From Sinohyriopsis cumingii (lineage: Eukaryota; Mollusca; Bivalvia; Unionida; Unionidae), in the NCBI GenBank assembly GCA_028554795.2, contig CM068827.1, forward strand, positions 70,157,809-70,221,808: a stretch of DNA of 64,000 nucleotides. The letters are read 5' to 3'. A program made the position numbers and the translations under genes. The stretch's first letter is position 1. Each line of letters begins with the position of its first letter. This document shows, piece after piece, positions 40,701-51,935 of this stretch. The notes beneath the pieces are model-generated. The model saw only the letters and a list, made by a program, of their open reading frames with translations, made no database searches and was not told where the DNA came from.

Positions 40701-40873
40701 GTAAATATTTTTTGTATTCTAAATAATATTTACTTTATAATGAATTACGAAAATCTGATGAATTAAATCCTGAGAAAATTATTTGTGATTTTGAATCACT
40801 GCAACAACGAAAATTTTAAGATAGATATACACTATCAGCAAAATATATATTCATAAAGCTCATTCAACAAGCT

Positions 40874-41200
40874 ATGTTCCAATCCTTGGCTACGGTCAAA
40901 GATAACGAAGTTGACAAATTCGTATATCTCTCACGCGCGATTGAAAATATTAGATCAGAATTATCCCACGAAACAAAAAATACAATTAGCACTCGTATCA
41001 GACAATTAAGAAAGATTATGTCTGATCGTGAAAACGAAAACAGTGACAAAGTCATTACTGATTATGAAAGTGAAAGTACTGTCAGTGACTGTATTAACAA
41101 CGTCACTAAAGGGGATTGTGAAAGTGAAAGTAGTGACAATGAACGTTACGAAGTTATGGCAACTGGGGCTCCTGTCGCTCGTGATTGTGAAAATGAATAA
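40874..41200 (+). CDS. Unassigned 108-residue acidic ORF in the right arm
   Basis: ATG start, no internal stops, unlike all the virus-like genes around it. The N-terminal half is a charged helix (IENIRSELSHETKNTISTR, RQLRKI). The C-terminal half is acidic with two ESES motifs and ends VARDCENE. It reads outward like the HNH gene and has no match in the left arm. Downstream (41218) the DNA returns to the mirrored repeats. No family recognised; it could be a younger acquired gene or a chance frame. Confidence 0.4.
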   Translation: MFQSLATVKDNEVDKFVYLSRAIENIRSELSHETKNTISTRIRQLRKIMSDRENENSDKVITDYESESTVSDCINNVTKGDCESESSDNERYEVMATGAPVARDCENE

Positions 41201-41224
41201 TTATCCTTGACTTTGTCAAGGGAT

Positions 41225-41750
41225 TCAGATTTATTTTTATTCTGATTATAATATTTATTCAAAATATAATATTTATTATGTTATTTTTCTGTTTTCATTA
41301 AGATTTTTATTATTTTAGTATTATTTGCTCCATTTAATTATGAAATCAGTCCTATAGTTATTATTTTAGGTACCATTTACCCCATCAAATTATGAAATCA
41401 GAGTCCTATAATTATTATTTTTAGGATCATTTACCCCATCAAATTCAATAATTAGTGAAGAATAAGATTTATTTTTTATTCTGATAATAATATTTATTCG
41501 GATTATAAAATTTATTCTGATAATAGTATTTATTCTGATAATAATATTCGTTATGTAATTTTCCGTTTTCAGTAGGATTTTCACAATTACGAGTACCATT
41601 CACCCTATCAAATTATAAAATCTGACTGATTTTCAAAATTACGAGTACCATTCACTCTATCAAATTATAAAATCTGACTGATTTTCATTATTTTAAGTAT
41701 TTGAAATCTGGACGAGAATTAGTAAAAATAAAATTCTGTTATAAAATATT
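41225..41750 (-). repeat. AT-rich ~55-60 bp tandem repeats, right arm
   Basis: Reverse-complement match of 36905-37744, with the same GATAGGGTGAATGGTACT core and interspersed ATAATATTTATTCTGAT units. Confidence 0.75.
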
Positions 41751-41875
41751 TATTTGCTTCTTGGCTTTCAAATGTGAAATTATTCTTATTATGTAATTTT
41801 TTTAATTATTTTTTTATGAGATTTCATTATTTTGAGTAATATGATCTTAAAATCCTTAAGATCTTACATACAGAT

Positions 41876-43215
41876 TCAAAATGCAAAAGTAACATTGAAA
41901 TGTATCATTGATATTAACAGATTATGACATCGCAAATAGACCGGATTAATAGGTTCTTGTACAATCAAAAATCCAGGAGTTACTTGAGGAGTAAATGTAC
42001 ATAAAATATATCCTTGTTGAGCCAGGCTGGATTTTTCAAGATCAACTTGATAACTGCCATCGATTGCATCACATACAAGATTGAGTGCGATCGTTGATGT
42101 GATATTTACAATTACTGGTGAAATATGACGACCGCAACCATATGGATCATTATTATGTTTGAAAATATTTGCTGGTGGGGCTATTTTTTTCCATGATTTG
42201 ACGATTTTAGGATAATATTTACTGATAAGATCGTTGACTGATTTCTTCAGCTCATCTGTGGCAAATCCTGGTACTATGAATATTGCTAATTGTTCTTCTG
42301 TGATCGCGTAGTGTCGTAGAAATAACTGGTTAAATGTTTTTACGTTGAGGGTATGGAGGAATTTGATATATTACATGATCACCACATTCAAAAACATTTG
42401 CAACGATCTACATATTGATAAACTCTAGGTCTGATACAACCTGGTTTAGATGATCGGTTGCTTTATATCATCGTTGTAATGTGCAACACTGGAAAATAAC
42501 TTTTGTAGTTTATTAATTACTCGTTTATGTTCAGACTTAATGACGTCCGGAAATGATTTGATTTTTTTATCGTCGATGAAAAATTTATTTTCCTCCTCTA
42601 TATCTTGTAAACCGTTTATATCTAATAATTAAGGATGTCTTGTGTCATCAGGATCAGTAACATAATCGTATATATTTGTTATGTTCCATGGATGAGTTTT
42701 TCGATACTCTGGAAGTTTATTAAATATTTTCTTATCCGTTAGGAAATCATCTATTTTTGGTTCTAACGTTCCTTGATATTTTGGCGGGATTTCTGGCCAT
42801 CCTAATACTGTTCGGATTGACGACTGATATATATCTACAGCATAATCTAGCGAATTTATTTATATCGCAGCTAATAATGTTGGTTCGTGAATAGTGATAG
42901 CTATTTTAGATTCTTTTCTGTATAAGACTTGATTCTGCGCTGAAATTCGTCGTTGATCTGTTCAATTTTATAAATACCTGTAGGTACGCCGACAACTTGC
43001 CATCAGGAGTTCCATCATCTTTATTTTTATTTGCAAATACAAGCGAATTATATGCCTTTACTCAACCGAATGATTTTGATCTGATATTTGGCCAGCTGTA
43101 AATATACTCGTAATTATGCTAGCACTATTTCTTTCGCTGGAATTGCAGTTGGAAAATTAACACTAAATTCAGGATTAGTCGAACGTGCTGATATCATCGT
43201 GGTTTTCAACGGAGT
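41876..43215 (-). pseudogene. Right arm gene 8: penton-like structural protein, broken
   Basis: On the reverse strand, blocks shared with the left arm are YQSSIRTVLGWPEIP, YRKTHPWN, ISKYYPKIVKSWKKIAPPA, GRHISPVIVNIT and LRCHNLLISMIHFN, ending at a TGA at 41876. Several frameshifts and stops at positions different from the left arm. The region around KIDDFLTDKKIF is better preserved here; the C-terminal strands are better preserved on the left. Confidence 0.5.
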
Positions 43216-43257
43216 TGTATCAACGATAATCTGTTGTAGTAATTCGTTTGGCGTTGA

Positions 43258-43309
<52 letters not shown>

Positions 43310-43311
43310 TT
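43258..43311 (+). repeat. (ATT)n tract, right arm
   Basis: Encodes poly-Asn (17 residues) on the reverse strand, between the membrane-protein and penton-like genes; mirrors 35658-35722. Confidence 0.95.
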
Positions 43312-43800
43312 CTAAATCCTGATTATTCGGATCTTGTGTAGTGCCTTCGCGGGAAATTTTAATCATCTCGGTAAACTCGGCGTCTGAAATTATTCCATCG
43401 CTACAGCCTGAGGATATTAACAAAGATAATTTGGATTACAATGTTGTTGCAGTATGTAGTTTTATCATATATTCGTGTAATTTTGTATTTGTGCATGTTG
43501 ATATTTTCTTCACAATAATATTGAGAATTACAGCAATTGTTGTTGCGGCTGAAACACAAATCGTTACAACTATTGGTGATGTCATTGTTATTGTTGATAG
43601 TAATACGCCTGTTCCAGCAATAACAGCGGACACAGAATAAAAACTTATATCAATGGCAATTATGCGTCTGGTTTTTTTAATTACTTTTATTGCATATTCA
43701 TTAATGATATTTTTTGGTTTTGTTTGACATTCACGTACTTGATTATATCTATAATGTTGTGCTGCAACATAACCTTGAATGTTGATCGGAAGGCTCGTTT
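43312..43800 (-). pseudogene. Right arm gene 7: small membrane protein, broken
   Basis: Reverse strand: two hydrophobic helices (SAVIAGTGVLLSTITMTSPI, VVTICVSAATTIAVILNIIV), a basic stretch (KKISTCTNTK), then after a frameshift SDGIISDAEFTEMIKISREG leading into the poly-Asn. The same plan as 35190-35640, with the helices better kept here. Confidence 0.55.
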
Positions 43801-44180
43801 TTTAATCAGGTGGGAATTTATATACTAATTCAAGACACCAGTAGTAAATCAAGCCAGGTTTCCTCGTCGTTTTGCTCCAACATCAATAGCATAAATCCAG
43901 GAGAACCACTTGACGGAGTCAGGAGTGGATAGTGCCGTGAAATTGCAGTAGATATTATAAATGTTATATCACTGGAAGGATGTATTTCTTCGTTATAGCG
44001 TCATTGTCTGATCCTGGTTCTCCAAGATCAGTAATTTTTTTATTAGACATATTGAGTGAACCAGTCATTGTATCACCGGATTTTTGTACTCGACCACGAA
44101 TAATATCTAATATCGTTGGCATAATAACACCGGGTTTAATTTGTTCATTACTATCAAATACAGCTATGCCCGTTGTTCTT
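43801..44180 (-). pseudogene. Right arm fibre-like repeat protein fragment
   Basis: Reverse strand, readable from ~44180 to a TAA at 43964: VIMPTILDIIRGRVQ, then SGDTMTGSLNMSNKKITDLG and EPGSDNDAITKKYI. The pattern GDTMTG-x-L-x-M-x-x-x-x-I-x-x-L, followed by P...D.A.TKKYI, is the trimeric shaft repeat of phage and virus tail-fibre proteins. A further piece after it in another frame (ISRHYPLLTPSSGSPGFM) matches the left arm tail at 34920-35183. It abuts the broken capsid gene through a deletion that removed the capsid C-terminus, the minor protein and the protease. Confidence 0.55.
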
Positions 44181-44219
44181 CAGAGAGTGATGGTGACATT
44201 ACTGGCATCCACAACGAAA

Positions 44220-45020
44220 GGTTTGTCAGTGTCACATTTCCATGAAGTGCTGCGGTTGCAGTAGCATCAACTCCTTCAGCATGCCAGATAGCTTCGTCTT
44301 TCGTGGATTTTCAAACGAGAACAACTGTATGTTTTGCCCAGAAGATAACCTTTCTAATATTTCTGCAGAAACCAATGCTATATGACAGTGGTATTGCACA
44401 ACTAAATCTTTTCTGAGCATCAATTTGATTTTTACGTGCTGAGAATCCCAGATTAAAATTTGCATTTACAAAGAATAAACTTTCAACATCAGCGTCGTAA
44501 GCTGCAGCAGTAACCTTTTTGGGGCGCCGAAAAGTATAAGGTCTGTCATCAGTGCGATTAACGGTATCTTTTGCAAATATCATTGACGGACCAGAAGACC
44601 GTGAAAAGTCACCGCTGTATCGGGATAACCCTAATATCGTCGTATCAACATCAACATCATTATGACAAATCTCAATTTCCCGACCATCATTAACATATCG
44701 TGCACTGTTAAATAATGCCATAATTAGGTTATTAACAAACCCACCCTGCGCATCAACATATGGATTATTATCATTTTTTTACAAGTCTACCCTGAACTTA
44801 TATGAATGTCTCGGCGGGCATGAAATATTTGCTTGTATCCTGAACTTGTAGTTCAGTTCGTCCACGCTGATTTGGCTCTCGTGCTTCATAAGAATATTAC
44901 TGATAATCACGCACAGACTAGTCTTTGAGAACTGGCGCATATATGTCAAATGCTGGATCAGATATGCATTTGAACATTTTATTATAATTATTATCGTTTA
45001 ATACGAACATCAGTTCGAGA
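44220..45020 (-). pseudogene. Right arm gene 3: major-capsid-like protein, N-terminal half
   Basis: Reverse strand: MFKCISDPAFD near 45015, GRTELQVQDTSKYFMP, FVNNLIMALFNSARYVNDG, TTILGLSRYSGDFS, FNLGFSARKNQIDA, FSCAIPLSYSIGFCRNIRKV, then LTNLSLWMPVMSPSLSEEQ. The longest uninterrupted frame is 44311-44721. It stops where the left arm continues with the C-terminal half, so the two arms keep complementary halves. Frame breaks at ~44840 and ~44310. Confidence 0.6.
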
Positions 45021-45049
45021 AATTCCATTTCCAGTATTCAGACTAGCGG

Positions 45050-45454
45050 TTATATGTTTTGTTCTTTTTCTGACAGTGGTACACCAGCCAACTCTGCTAG
45101 TTTTTTATTTGCAGTTTGATTTATTATTTTACTGACATTTGCAGGCATAATTTCGGTGCTGGGTAATTTTACTGGTTGTGGTTTTCGTCGTATTAATCGT
45201 GCTAATCTATCTTTGATTGCTCAGAATGATTTACCTGCAATATCACCAACAGCACCAATACCTTTTCCACGAACAACGTCAATAGCTTTCATTCGCAGTT
45301 GCTTTGCAGTCGGTATTGCTTTTGGGGCTATCCTTTTGAATAGACCCTCAACAACATCACTGAGTCCATTTCCATGGGTAACTTTATAGGTAAGTAATCG
45401 CGAATATATTATTCTGGCCATTACATGTCCACGCTGAGCATTATGTATGATCAT
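45050..45454 (-). pseudogene. Right arm gene 2: small basic core-like protein, broken
   Basis: Starts MIIHNAQRGHVM at 45454 (left arm MIIHNAQRGPVM). One TGA at ~45220 splits it; the frame then continues through LIRRKPQPVKLPSTEIMP and ANVSKIINQTANKKLAEL. The left arm is intact at the TGA site but has its own stop 15 codons later. Confidence 0.55.
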
Positions 45455-45461
45455 CTTAATT

Positions 45462-46638
45462 TACTGTCACTGATCTAATTACAAAACCTCGATCACTGTG
45501 ATAATCATCAACGATTTCATCGATGAGAGACCGATAAACATTATTGTCCATGATACCGCCTGTAAATAATCGTTGACCAATACCAGCTGCCTCATTAATG
45601 ATTTCTGGGGAATTATTACCGGCTCGTCTTCCATCAGTCAGAATTTCTATTCGTTCAACATCGGCAATAATGTTATTGGGACAGAGTTCATCAAGGCCAC
45701 TTCCAGATTTTTCAGTTACTTGCTGTAGATTTTCAATTTTTTCTTAAGACATTTTTTTTTTGGTTTACTTTCCCTGATATTTCTTTTATACGTTTTTGTT
45801 TTATTGGTTGTTGTAGTTTATATAATTATTCTTCTGTTTTATAGATTTTTTCAGCAAGACCATCTCTAGTTTTTTCTTTCCTACTTGGTGAACGTAATTC
45901 CCTCCTTCGTCTAATTTCTTAAAATTCAATATCTTCTTCTTGCCTTTGTTTTCTTTTTTGTTTAGCACCTTTAAGTTTCAACTTTACTCCTCTTTGTTTC
46001 CTTTCTGCTTTTGATTCTTCAAGTTGCTGCTTTATTTCTTCTTCTCATTCTCTCCTTTCTTGTCTTACTTGTTCAATATACTCATCTACTTTCTGGTCAA
46101 AGATTTCAAAATTACGAATATCTTCCTCAGATCTGATTTGCGGAATATCAGTAGTGATGCGATATATATAATTTCTCCAACTGAGATATTTTAGAGTTTC
46201 CAACATGTTCGGGTTTTACATACTTATCTCTATTACGATATGCAAACGCGGAAATATCAGTTAATTGGTTTGGGTCTTTGATAGCGGTAATACCATTAGT
46301 CGTGAATTTATCTATAATGTTAATTCTACCTCTTGGCAGAGGTTGTAGTTCTTCAGGTTGTGGTTGAGGAGGTTGCTGGGGTGGTGGTAGAGCTGCTTGA
46401 ATACAGCCAGCAATATCACCAGGCAATGTTTCAAGAGCTCTTTGAGTCGCCTCAGCTGCTCTAACAATTTTCTTTGTTGGTTCGACAATTGGTTTAAACA
46501 TTTTTTCTGCACCACTGAAAATTCAACCTGAGATTCTTGACGAGCTTGTAATTTTTGTTTGACAGAATCACGGACGGGGATATATTTCTTAACTGGCTCT
46601 ATTCGCTCTCGAGCTAATCTAGCTGTGCGAGATTCCAT
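45462..46638 (-). pseudogene. Right arm gene 1: virus-like structural protein, broken
   Basis: Starts MESRTARLARERIEPVKKYI at 46638. A frameshift follows near 46505, then a clean frame to 46148 with a Pro/Gln-rich segment (ALPPPQQPPQPQPEELQP). A Lys/Glu/Arg-rich stretch with many stops follows (~46140-45750), and the C-terminal SPEIINEA and DNNVYRSLIDE motifs end it near 45462. The Pro-rich and charged middle is not clearly seen in the left arm, so the left copy may have an internal deletion. Confidence 0.55.
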
Positions 46639-46701
46639 TTTTAGCGTACAATCACACATTATTATTTTACATTATTGATGATTTAATTACTCACACATTT
46701 A

Positions 46702-46935
46702 TAGCAGCAGGGAGGGTGCGACCACAAATAAGTGTCACAGTGGGTAAACAAAACACATACTTGTTGAAAACAAACGACAAAGTAACAAAATGAGCTAACC
46801 CAATCAGAGGACATCTCGGTCAGTTAGAGGCTTAGGGTTGACGTTATTGACCTTATAGTTTTCATTTTCATAGGAAGCTTTATTTTTGCGAATGGACTTG
46901 TCTAAAAAGTGGCCTGTTCACCCTCCCTGCTGCTA
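46702..46935. mobile_element. MITE with perfect 17-bp inverted repeats in the right arm
   Basis: Begins TAGCAGCAGGGAGGGTG and ends with its exact reverse complement. 234 bp, non-coding. Sits between the terminal repeat and gene 1 in the right arm only. TA-rich flanks make the target duplication unclear (TA or TTA). Confidence 0.7.
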
Positions 46936-47248
46936 TTTCCCTTGTCCCTAGACAGGCCCACCCATGTTAAATTCCCCTTGTCCGTAAACAGACCCAATAC
47001 ATGGTTGTTATACATTCCCTATGTTAAATTCCCATTGTCCCTGTACAGGCCCAGCCATGTTAAACATTCCCTATGTTAAATTCCCATTGTCCCTATACAT
47101 ATCCAATGCATTATCGTTATACAGTCCCTATGTTAAATTCCGATTGACCCTAGAGTATCCCACCCATGTTAAATTCCCCTTGTCCGTAGGGTACAACCCC
47201 CTTTTTCTTTATTTAAACTCATATTGCCCTATTTCGTTCCCATATACT
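46936..47248 (-). repeat. Right terminal repeat of the palindromic viral element
   Basis: Same subrepeats as the left end in reverse (TTAAATTCCCCTTGTCCGTA, TTAAATTCCCATTGTCCC), ending CCCATATACT at 47248, the mirror of AGTATATGGG at 30306. Confidence 0.85.
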
Positions 47249-48448
47249 ATTCGCAAGTATTTTCCCGTTCATCCCTTACCCTTGCTCAAAGATAGAAGAA
47301 TTTAGCCATGCAGCATTATGCCCACGCCTCTCTTTGCAACTGCAACCACACCACATCCCCTTCACATATATATACAAACCTGTGTCCCGTCCCACCTCGA
47401 ACATTTACAACCAAATTCCCAAACCGTTGTCCAAGGACTATTTAAACTGTATCGCAGTTTGTAGTTTACCTCAAACGGTGTTACAGGAGTTGAATGACAT
47501 TACATATGAACACGCATGTTCAGAGAGCCGAACAACACCTAGCGGTCATTTATCAATCCACGCGTTTTAAGGGATGATTGCTACGTGGTAGCGTGGTAGA
47601 TATATGATAATGTCGCAAGGCAAAGGTGCGGCAAGGTAACTATTGCCAGCAATGTGCTTTGTAAGTTTACCGACGATTGCAGTTTCATGATTTCAAGATT
47701 TAGTTATTTACTCATTGTTCTCAAAGATGTAGTTGTTTACTCATTTTTTCTCAAAACTCCATAAGGGTACAATAAATTAAAACTCTCGGGACAAAAATAG
47801 CATGGTATATATAACAAAAATCTAATCAAAATTCGTGGAGTAATCTGCCTGAGAACTGTACTGCCCACCGACTATTCACGTATGACTGTTCAGAGAGATG
47901 TGTTTACTTAACTATAAGCAGGGATGTAGAGAGCGATCACGGGCCCTGGAGTAAGAAACACCTAGGCCTCTCCTAGTTCTTGTTCAAATTAAAAATTTAT
48001 TTTATAAAATTAAAGTGTTGTTCAGCCCGGGCCCCGGTACGGGCTTGGGCATCGGGGATATATCCCCGGTACCCTCCCACCTTGTCGGCCCTCGGCATAT
48101 GTATGTATTGAAATCGGCCACCATCAATTTCTGTAACAAGGTTAACTATATATGTTGATACTTACTGATGGGCAGTCGGCTAAATGCAAACAAGGACCAT
48201 ATAATATGTCTTATTTGTGTCATATATTTGAAGTGATTAATTCTACAAGCCCAAAGACGTTGGCAAGATTGTCAGCTACTTAAACAAACGAATGCACACT
48301 TAAATAATAAACAATATTTGGAAAAAGTTTCCACTGATAAAAATATCACATACTTCTTTAATTTTTTGCCAAGGTACCATAATTATGAACTGCATTAGTT
48401 TTATCAGAATTATACAACCCAGTAATCACGAATGCAAACAATCTACTG
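47249..48448. other. Intergenic DNA, no gene seen
   Basis: A GC-rich patch at ~48020-48095 (GGGCCCCGGTACGGGC) may be an old inserted element, but I cannot define ends. Confidence 0.45.
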
Positions 48449-48459
48449 CAGGGCCGGCG

Positions 48460-48495
<36 letters not shown>

Positions 48496-48632
48496 CTGAT
48501 TTCAGGGGGCGCATTTTAACAAAAAAATATTGTTTATAAATTTTGAAATTGATATTTTCGGGGGGGGGGGACGCCAGAATCTAACCTTGCCTAGGGCGCC
48601 AGAGAGTCTGGCCGGGTCTGCCGCCGGCCCTG
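48449..48632. mobile_element. hAT-type MITE, 184 bp, perfect 8-bp target duplication
   Basis: Starts CAGGGCCGGC and ends GCCGGCCCTG, perfect 10-bp inverted ends. Flanked by ATCTACTG at 48441-48448 and 48633-48640. Internal imperfect inverted copies of CTAGGGCGC extend the hairpin; a G run near 48561. Confidence 0.9.
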
Positions 48633-50289
48633 ATCTACTGCCACCTTTTGTAACTTTAAGATTAAGAAAAAGCAGACTGTATGATAAGTACATACTTTTA
48701 TGGATTGATCTCATTCCTAATATTTGCATATTTGTACAGTACTTCTTTATATAATGTTTTCGCTACAGCTCTACAGTCCGTTTTAAATTTTATATATATA
48801 TATATATGACAAATGTGCATGGCCGGATCTGTATCAAATTACTTACGTAGAGGAATATTCTTATATTTTCATTTGATGTAATCTTTACAGCGCATATGAA
48901 ATTAATCCCCTCTCTAACTTAAATAATAATATATATATATATATATATAAATCACTGCTCAACAAAAGAAATCAACTTTTCTCAAGACCTTAATCAGAAA
49001 CATTTTTCTTTTCCTGAATCGTCTACACCACTACATTTGCTGGTTATATCGACTAATAACGAGTTGAGGTTTATACACCTCCTCCAGACCCCCAGTTTCG
49101 AACACATGCATAATAAATAGTTTCGCCTTGTCAAGTATGGCGGCCGTGTTATGAGCACGGGCCAATGAAAAGCGTTATTTATAGCATCCAGTGGTTTAAG
49201 GCTGTTTCATCAGTGTAGTGGTTATGAACCACAAGAAACTGTATTCTGTATTATTTTGAATGTGCATGTCTACCCAAACAGTCATCGGACAGAAAGAAGT
49301 CGGCGGAAGGGTAGAGGCTCACTTTCAAATTTGAACTCCAACCGACCTACGGTGTGGGCCCAGAACTTATTCAGGTAAGTGATTGCCAATATATAATAGA
49401 GTGAAATGTTACATAATAATTTCATCTCTAGGTGAAGCGGTATTTTTATTTCCCGGAAAGATTGTATTGGCTTTTGAAACATTCGCACAGTACCCGCGGG
49501 ACCAGTTTTGTTTAATATGATTATATCTGCAATTTGATTTAAATAGGTCTTCTGTTGAGTGACGTGTAATTTTATCCAATGTGTTCAGGTTGCAGTGAAT
49601 GGTACCTGCACCGCATCCATTTGACGGCAGACGACAACAATTCAATTACCCAAAGCGTGTCAGAAAATGGTTTTTATTATGGCTGTAGATCAAATACGAT
49701 AAAACGTGAAATGTGTTGTGATAAAGGAAATTTGTTTTTAAAAAAAGTAGAAAACGTCGGTATAGAGATAAAAACAATACCGCGTTTCTGTTTTTCGTGG
49801 TTGGTGCATGAGTAATCGATCCTCTCCCTATGTACAATGAAAATGTTAAAATCTCAATGTACTTGTCGTGTGACGAGAGAGAGAGAGAGATTCTGTTCAT
49901 AAGCATGAAAATCTGTCAGATACTAGAATAGCTATGGCACTATCATATAATAGCTCTTGAAAAATATATATTTATTGTTTAGTGTTGTCAACAATGGTCT
50001 ACGACATTAATGAAGCTGAGTGGAATTGCTTAACTTCGCCAGATTCCTAAAAATGCTTGTCCTGCGTCCATGATCATGATTTTGTTTTCTACTTTACAGC
50101 CATATCATCTTGTAAGAAATAGTACATCAGTATATCCCACATATTCATTTTTAGTTCAGATTGATGCACTTACTACGCATGCAGTGTACATGTGCAGTTA
50201 CTATGCATGTATTGCACATGAACCAATTAAATCGTACATTAAAAAAAAAATGACACAGTATGCCAGTCGATTTGTAGTTGAATTTGTTA
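48633..50289. other. Intergenic DNA, no gene seen
   Basis: Two short (TA)n tracts at ~48792-48808 and ~48930-48948 and a (GA)n at ~49877-49890. The frames are short and unsupported. Confidence 0.45.
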
Positions 50290-50528
50290 TGGGTTTATAA
50301 CGCCAGTTTTCAGCACATGGTAGACTTATACATGGCGGCCAGTATACCTGGTGAAAGAAGAACCAGGCAGAACCCAAGGAAGAACCACCGACCCATGGGA
50401 TGCTACTGGCATGCTTTCTTACATATCCACGTTGACTGAGCCTGAGACTCGAACCTAAGCGAACAGAGGTGAGATGTCAGTGATCCGTAAAGGCGAGCGC
50501 CTTGACCACTCGGCCGCCTGGGGCTCCA
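50290..50528 (-). mobile_element. tRNA-derived SINE (family 1), reverse
   Basis: Read in reverse: GGAGCCCCAGGCGGCCGAGT head, GAGTCTCAGGCTC, body, GGCGTTATAAACCC end. Confidence 0.8.
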
Positions 50529-50844
50529 AAGTCGATATGTAGTTTGTTCCTTTAAATCAATATTGTACATTTATTTTTCGTACTCTGCTAAAGTAAAATG
50601 CAATTCCTGTATGACAATTTACTACACTGTACATAACAGCTCTATTAGCCATAAAAACAATAAACCCGATCGATAAGCGATACTTGTATGGTAAATATTT
50701 ATTTAGTGACATGTCCTAACTAATATTGTCAAGGCGTTTTCTTGCCACCATATATCATGTGTCCTATTCCATTACTTACATTTGTAATTACATCTCACCC
50801 CCATACTTCCGCATTTGTTTGATTTTTTATTGTTTTTGTTGTTG

Positions 50845-51057
50845 TTTTAGGTTAAACGCCATTATTCAGCGTATGATAGCTATACATTGCGGCCAGTATA
50901 ACTGGTGGTGGAAGAACCTCCCAAACTAAGGAAAGTTAATGGCAAACTTTTTCACATACCCACATTGGCCGAGCCTGAGACTCCAACCCAGGCGGACAGA
51001 GGTGATCTTGCAGTGATTGGTAAAGGCGAGCGCTTCAGACCACTCGGCTACCCGAGC
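50845..51057 (-). mobile_element. tRNA-derived SINE (family 1), reverse, diverged
   Basis: Read in reverse: CTCGGGTAGCCGAGTGGTCT, B box GGGTTGGAGTCTCAG, body, GGCGTTTAACC then (CAA)n. Second copy within 550 bp of the previous one, same orientation. Confidence 0.8.
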
Positions 51058-51295
51058 ATTTAATTGCCTGTGTTAAATATACAGGTATTAGCCACAGTAA
51101 AATGTGTGTCCTTTTGTTTCTTGTAAGTAATCAGTATTGATTTAAAGACCACGGAGTCTCGAGTACCTCAGCTCATGACCTACCTACCTATCCTACAAAA
51201 TACCCACCTACCAGTGTCTGCTTAAAGTTATACTCGCTTTTCTGCCTAAACACACTGGTTCATCCCAGGACTCAACAAATTTTATATAAGCTTGC

Positions 51296-51935
51296 TATTG
51301 GAGCATTTTAACTTGCCCGAAAATATGATAACAAAATTGTCGTAACTAAAGCCCCCAAAATATGATAACAAAATTGTCGTAACTAAAGCCCCCAAAATAT
51401 GATAAAATAAAATATAAAATATGTCTGTGTGTGTGTACGACTTTCCTTTTCTTGTTATTTTTGTTTGCACCTTTATAGTACAGGTAGGTAGTTATGTAGA
51501 TGAGGAAAGAAAGGCTGGCTAGAATACAAATAATGTTAAATGAGCCAAGACAAGTATATTCAAGTATACCTCTATCCCGGGGCTTTACAATTTTTTTACA
51601 TAAAATCCGGTTGCCCATGGCGAACTTGCACTTGAGGGATTTTAGCTTGCCCAAATATATTATGTTGTCATAACCAAAACTAAATATACATCATAACATA
51701 AAATATAAGATGTTTTAAGTTAGCTATGTTATATTTACTCTTCAAATATTGAATTTCGTTTTCTTGTTTTTATTCGCACCTTAAAACATTTTGTCGATAA
51801 GTAAGGTTATCGAAAAAGACCCTTAAACAGTACGTAACGTACGTGTAGGTAGGTATATGGATGAGAAAAGAAAGAAAGGGTTAGAATGCAAATAATGCTA
51901 AATGAGCAAAGACAAGCATATACAAGTATACCAGT
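51296..51935 (+). repeat. Local tandem duplication plus 37-bp repeat
   Basis: 51296-51575 and 51640-51935 are diverged copies (TAACTTGCCC...GATGAG...GACAAG...ATACC). The first copy contains 2.4 copies of a 37-bp unit (ATGATAACAAAATTGTCGTA, ACTAAAGCCCCC). Confidence 0.75.

Noticed and set aside
43980-44264. 94-residue forward ORF in the right arm
   Set aside because: Antisense shadow of the fibre-like and capsid-like fragments.
41800-47248. Right arm as an assembly mirror image of the left
   Set aside because: The arms differ by numerous substitutions, different stop codons, a MITE, a SINE and large indels.
49579-49815. Cys-containing 78-residue ORF as an exon
   Set aside because: No flanking splice sites in a consistent phase and no recognised cysteine pattern.
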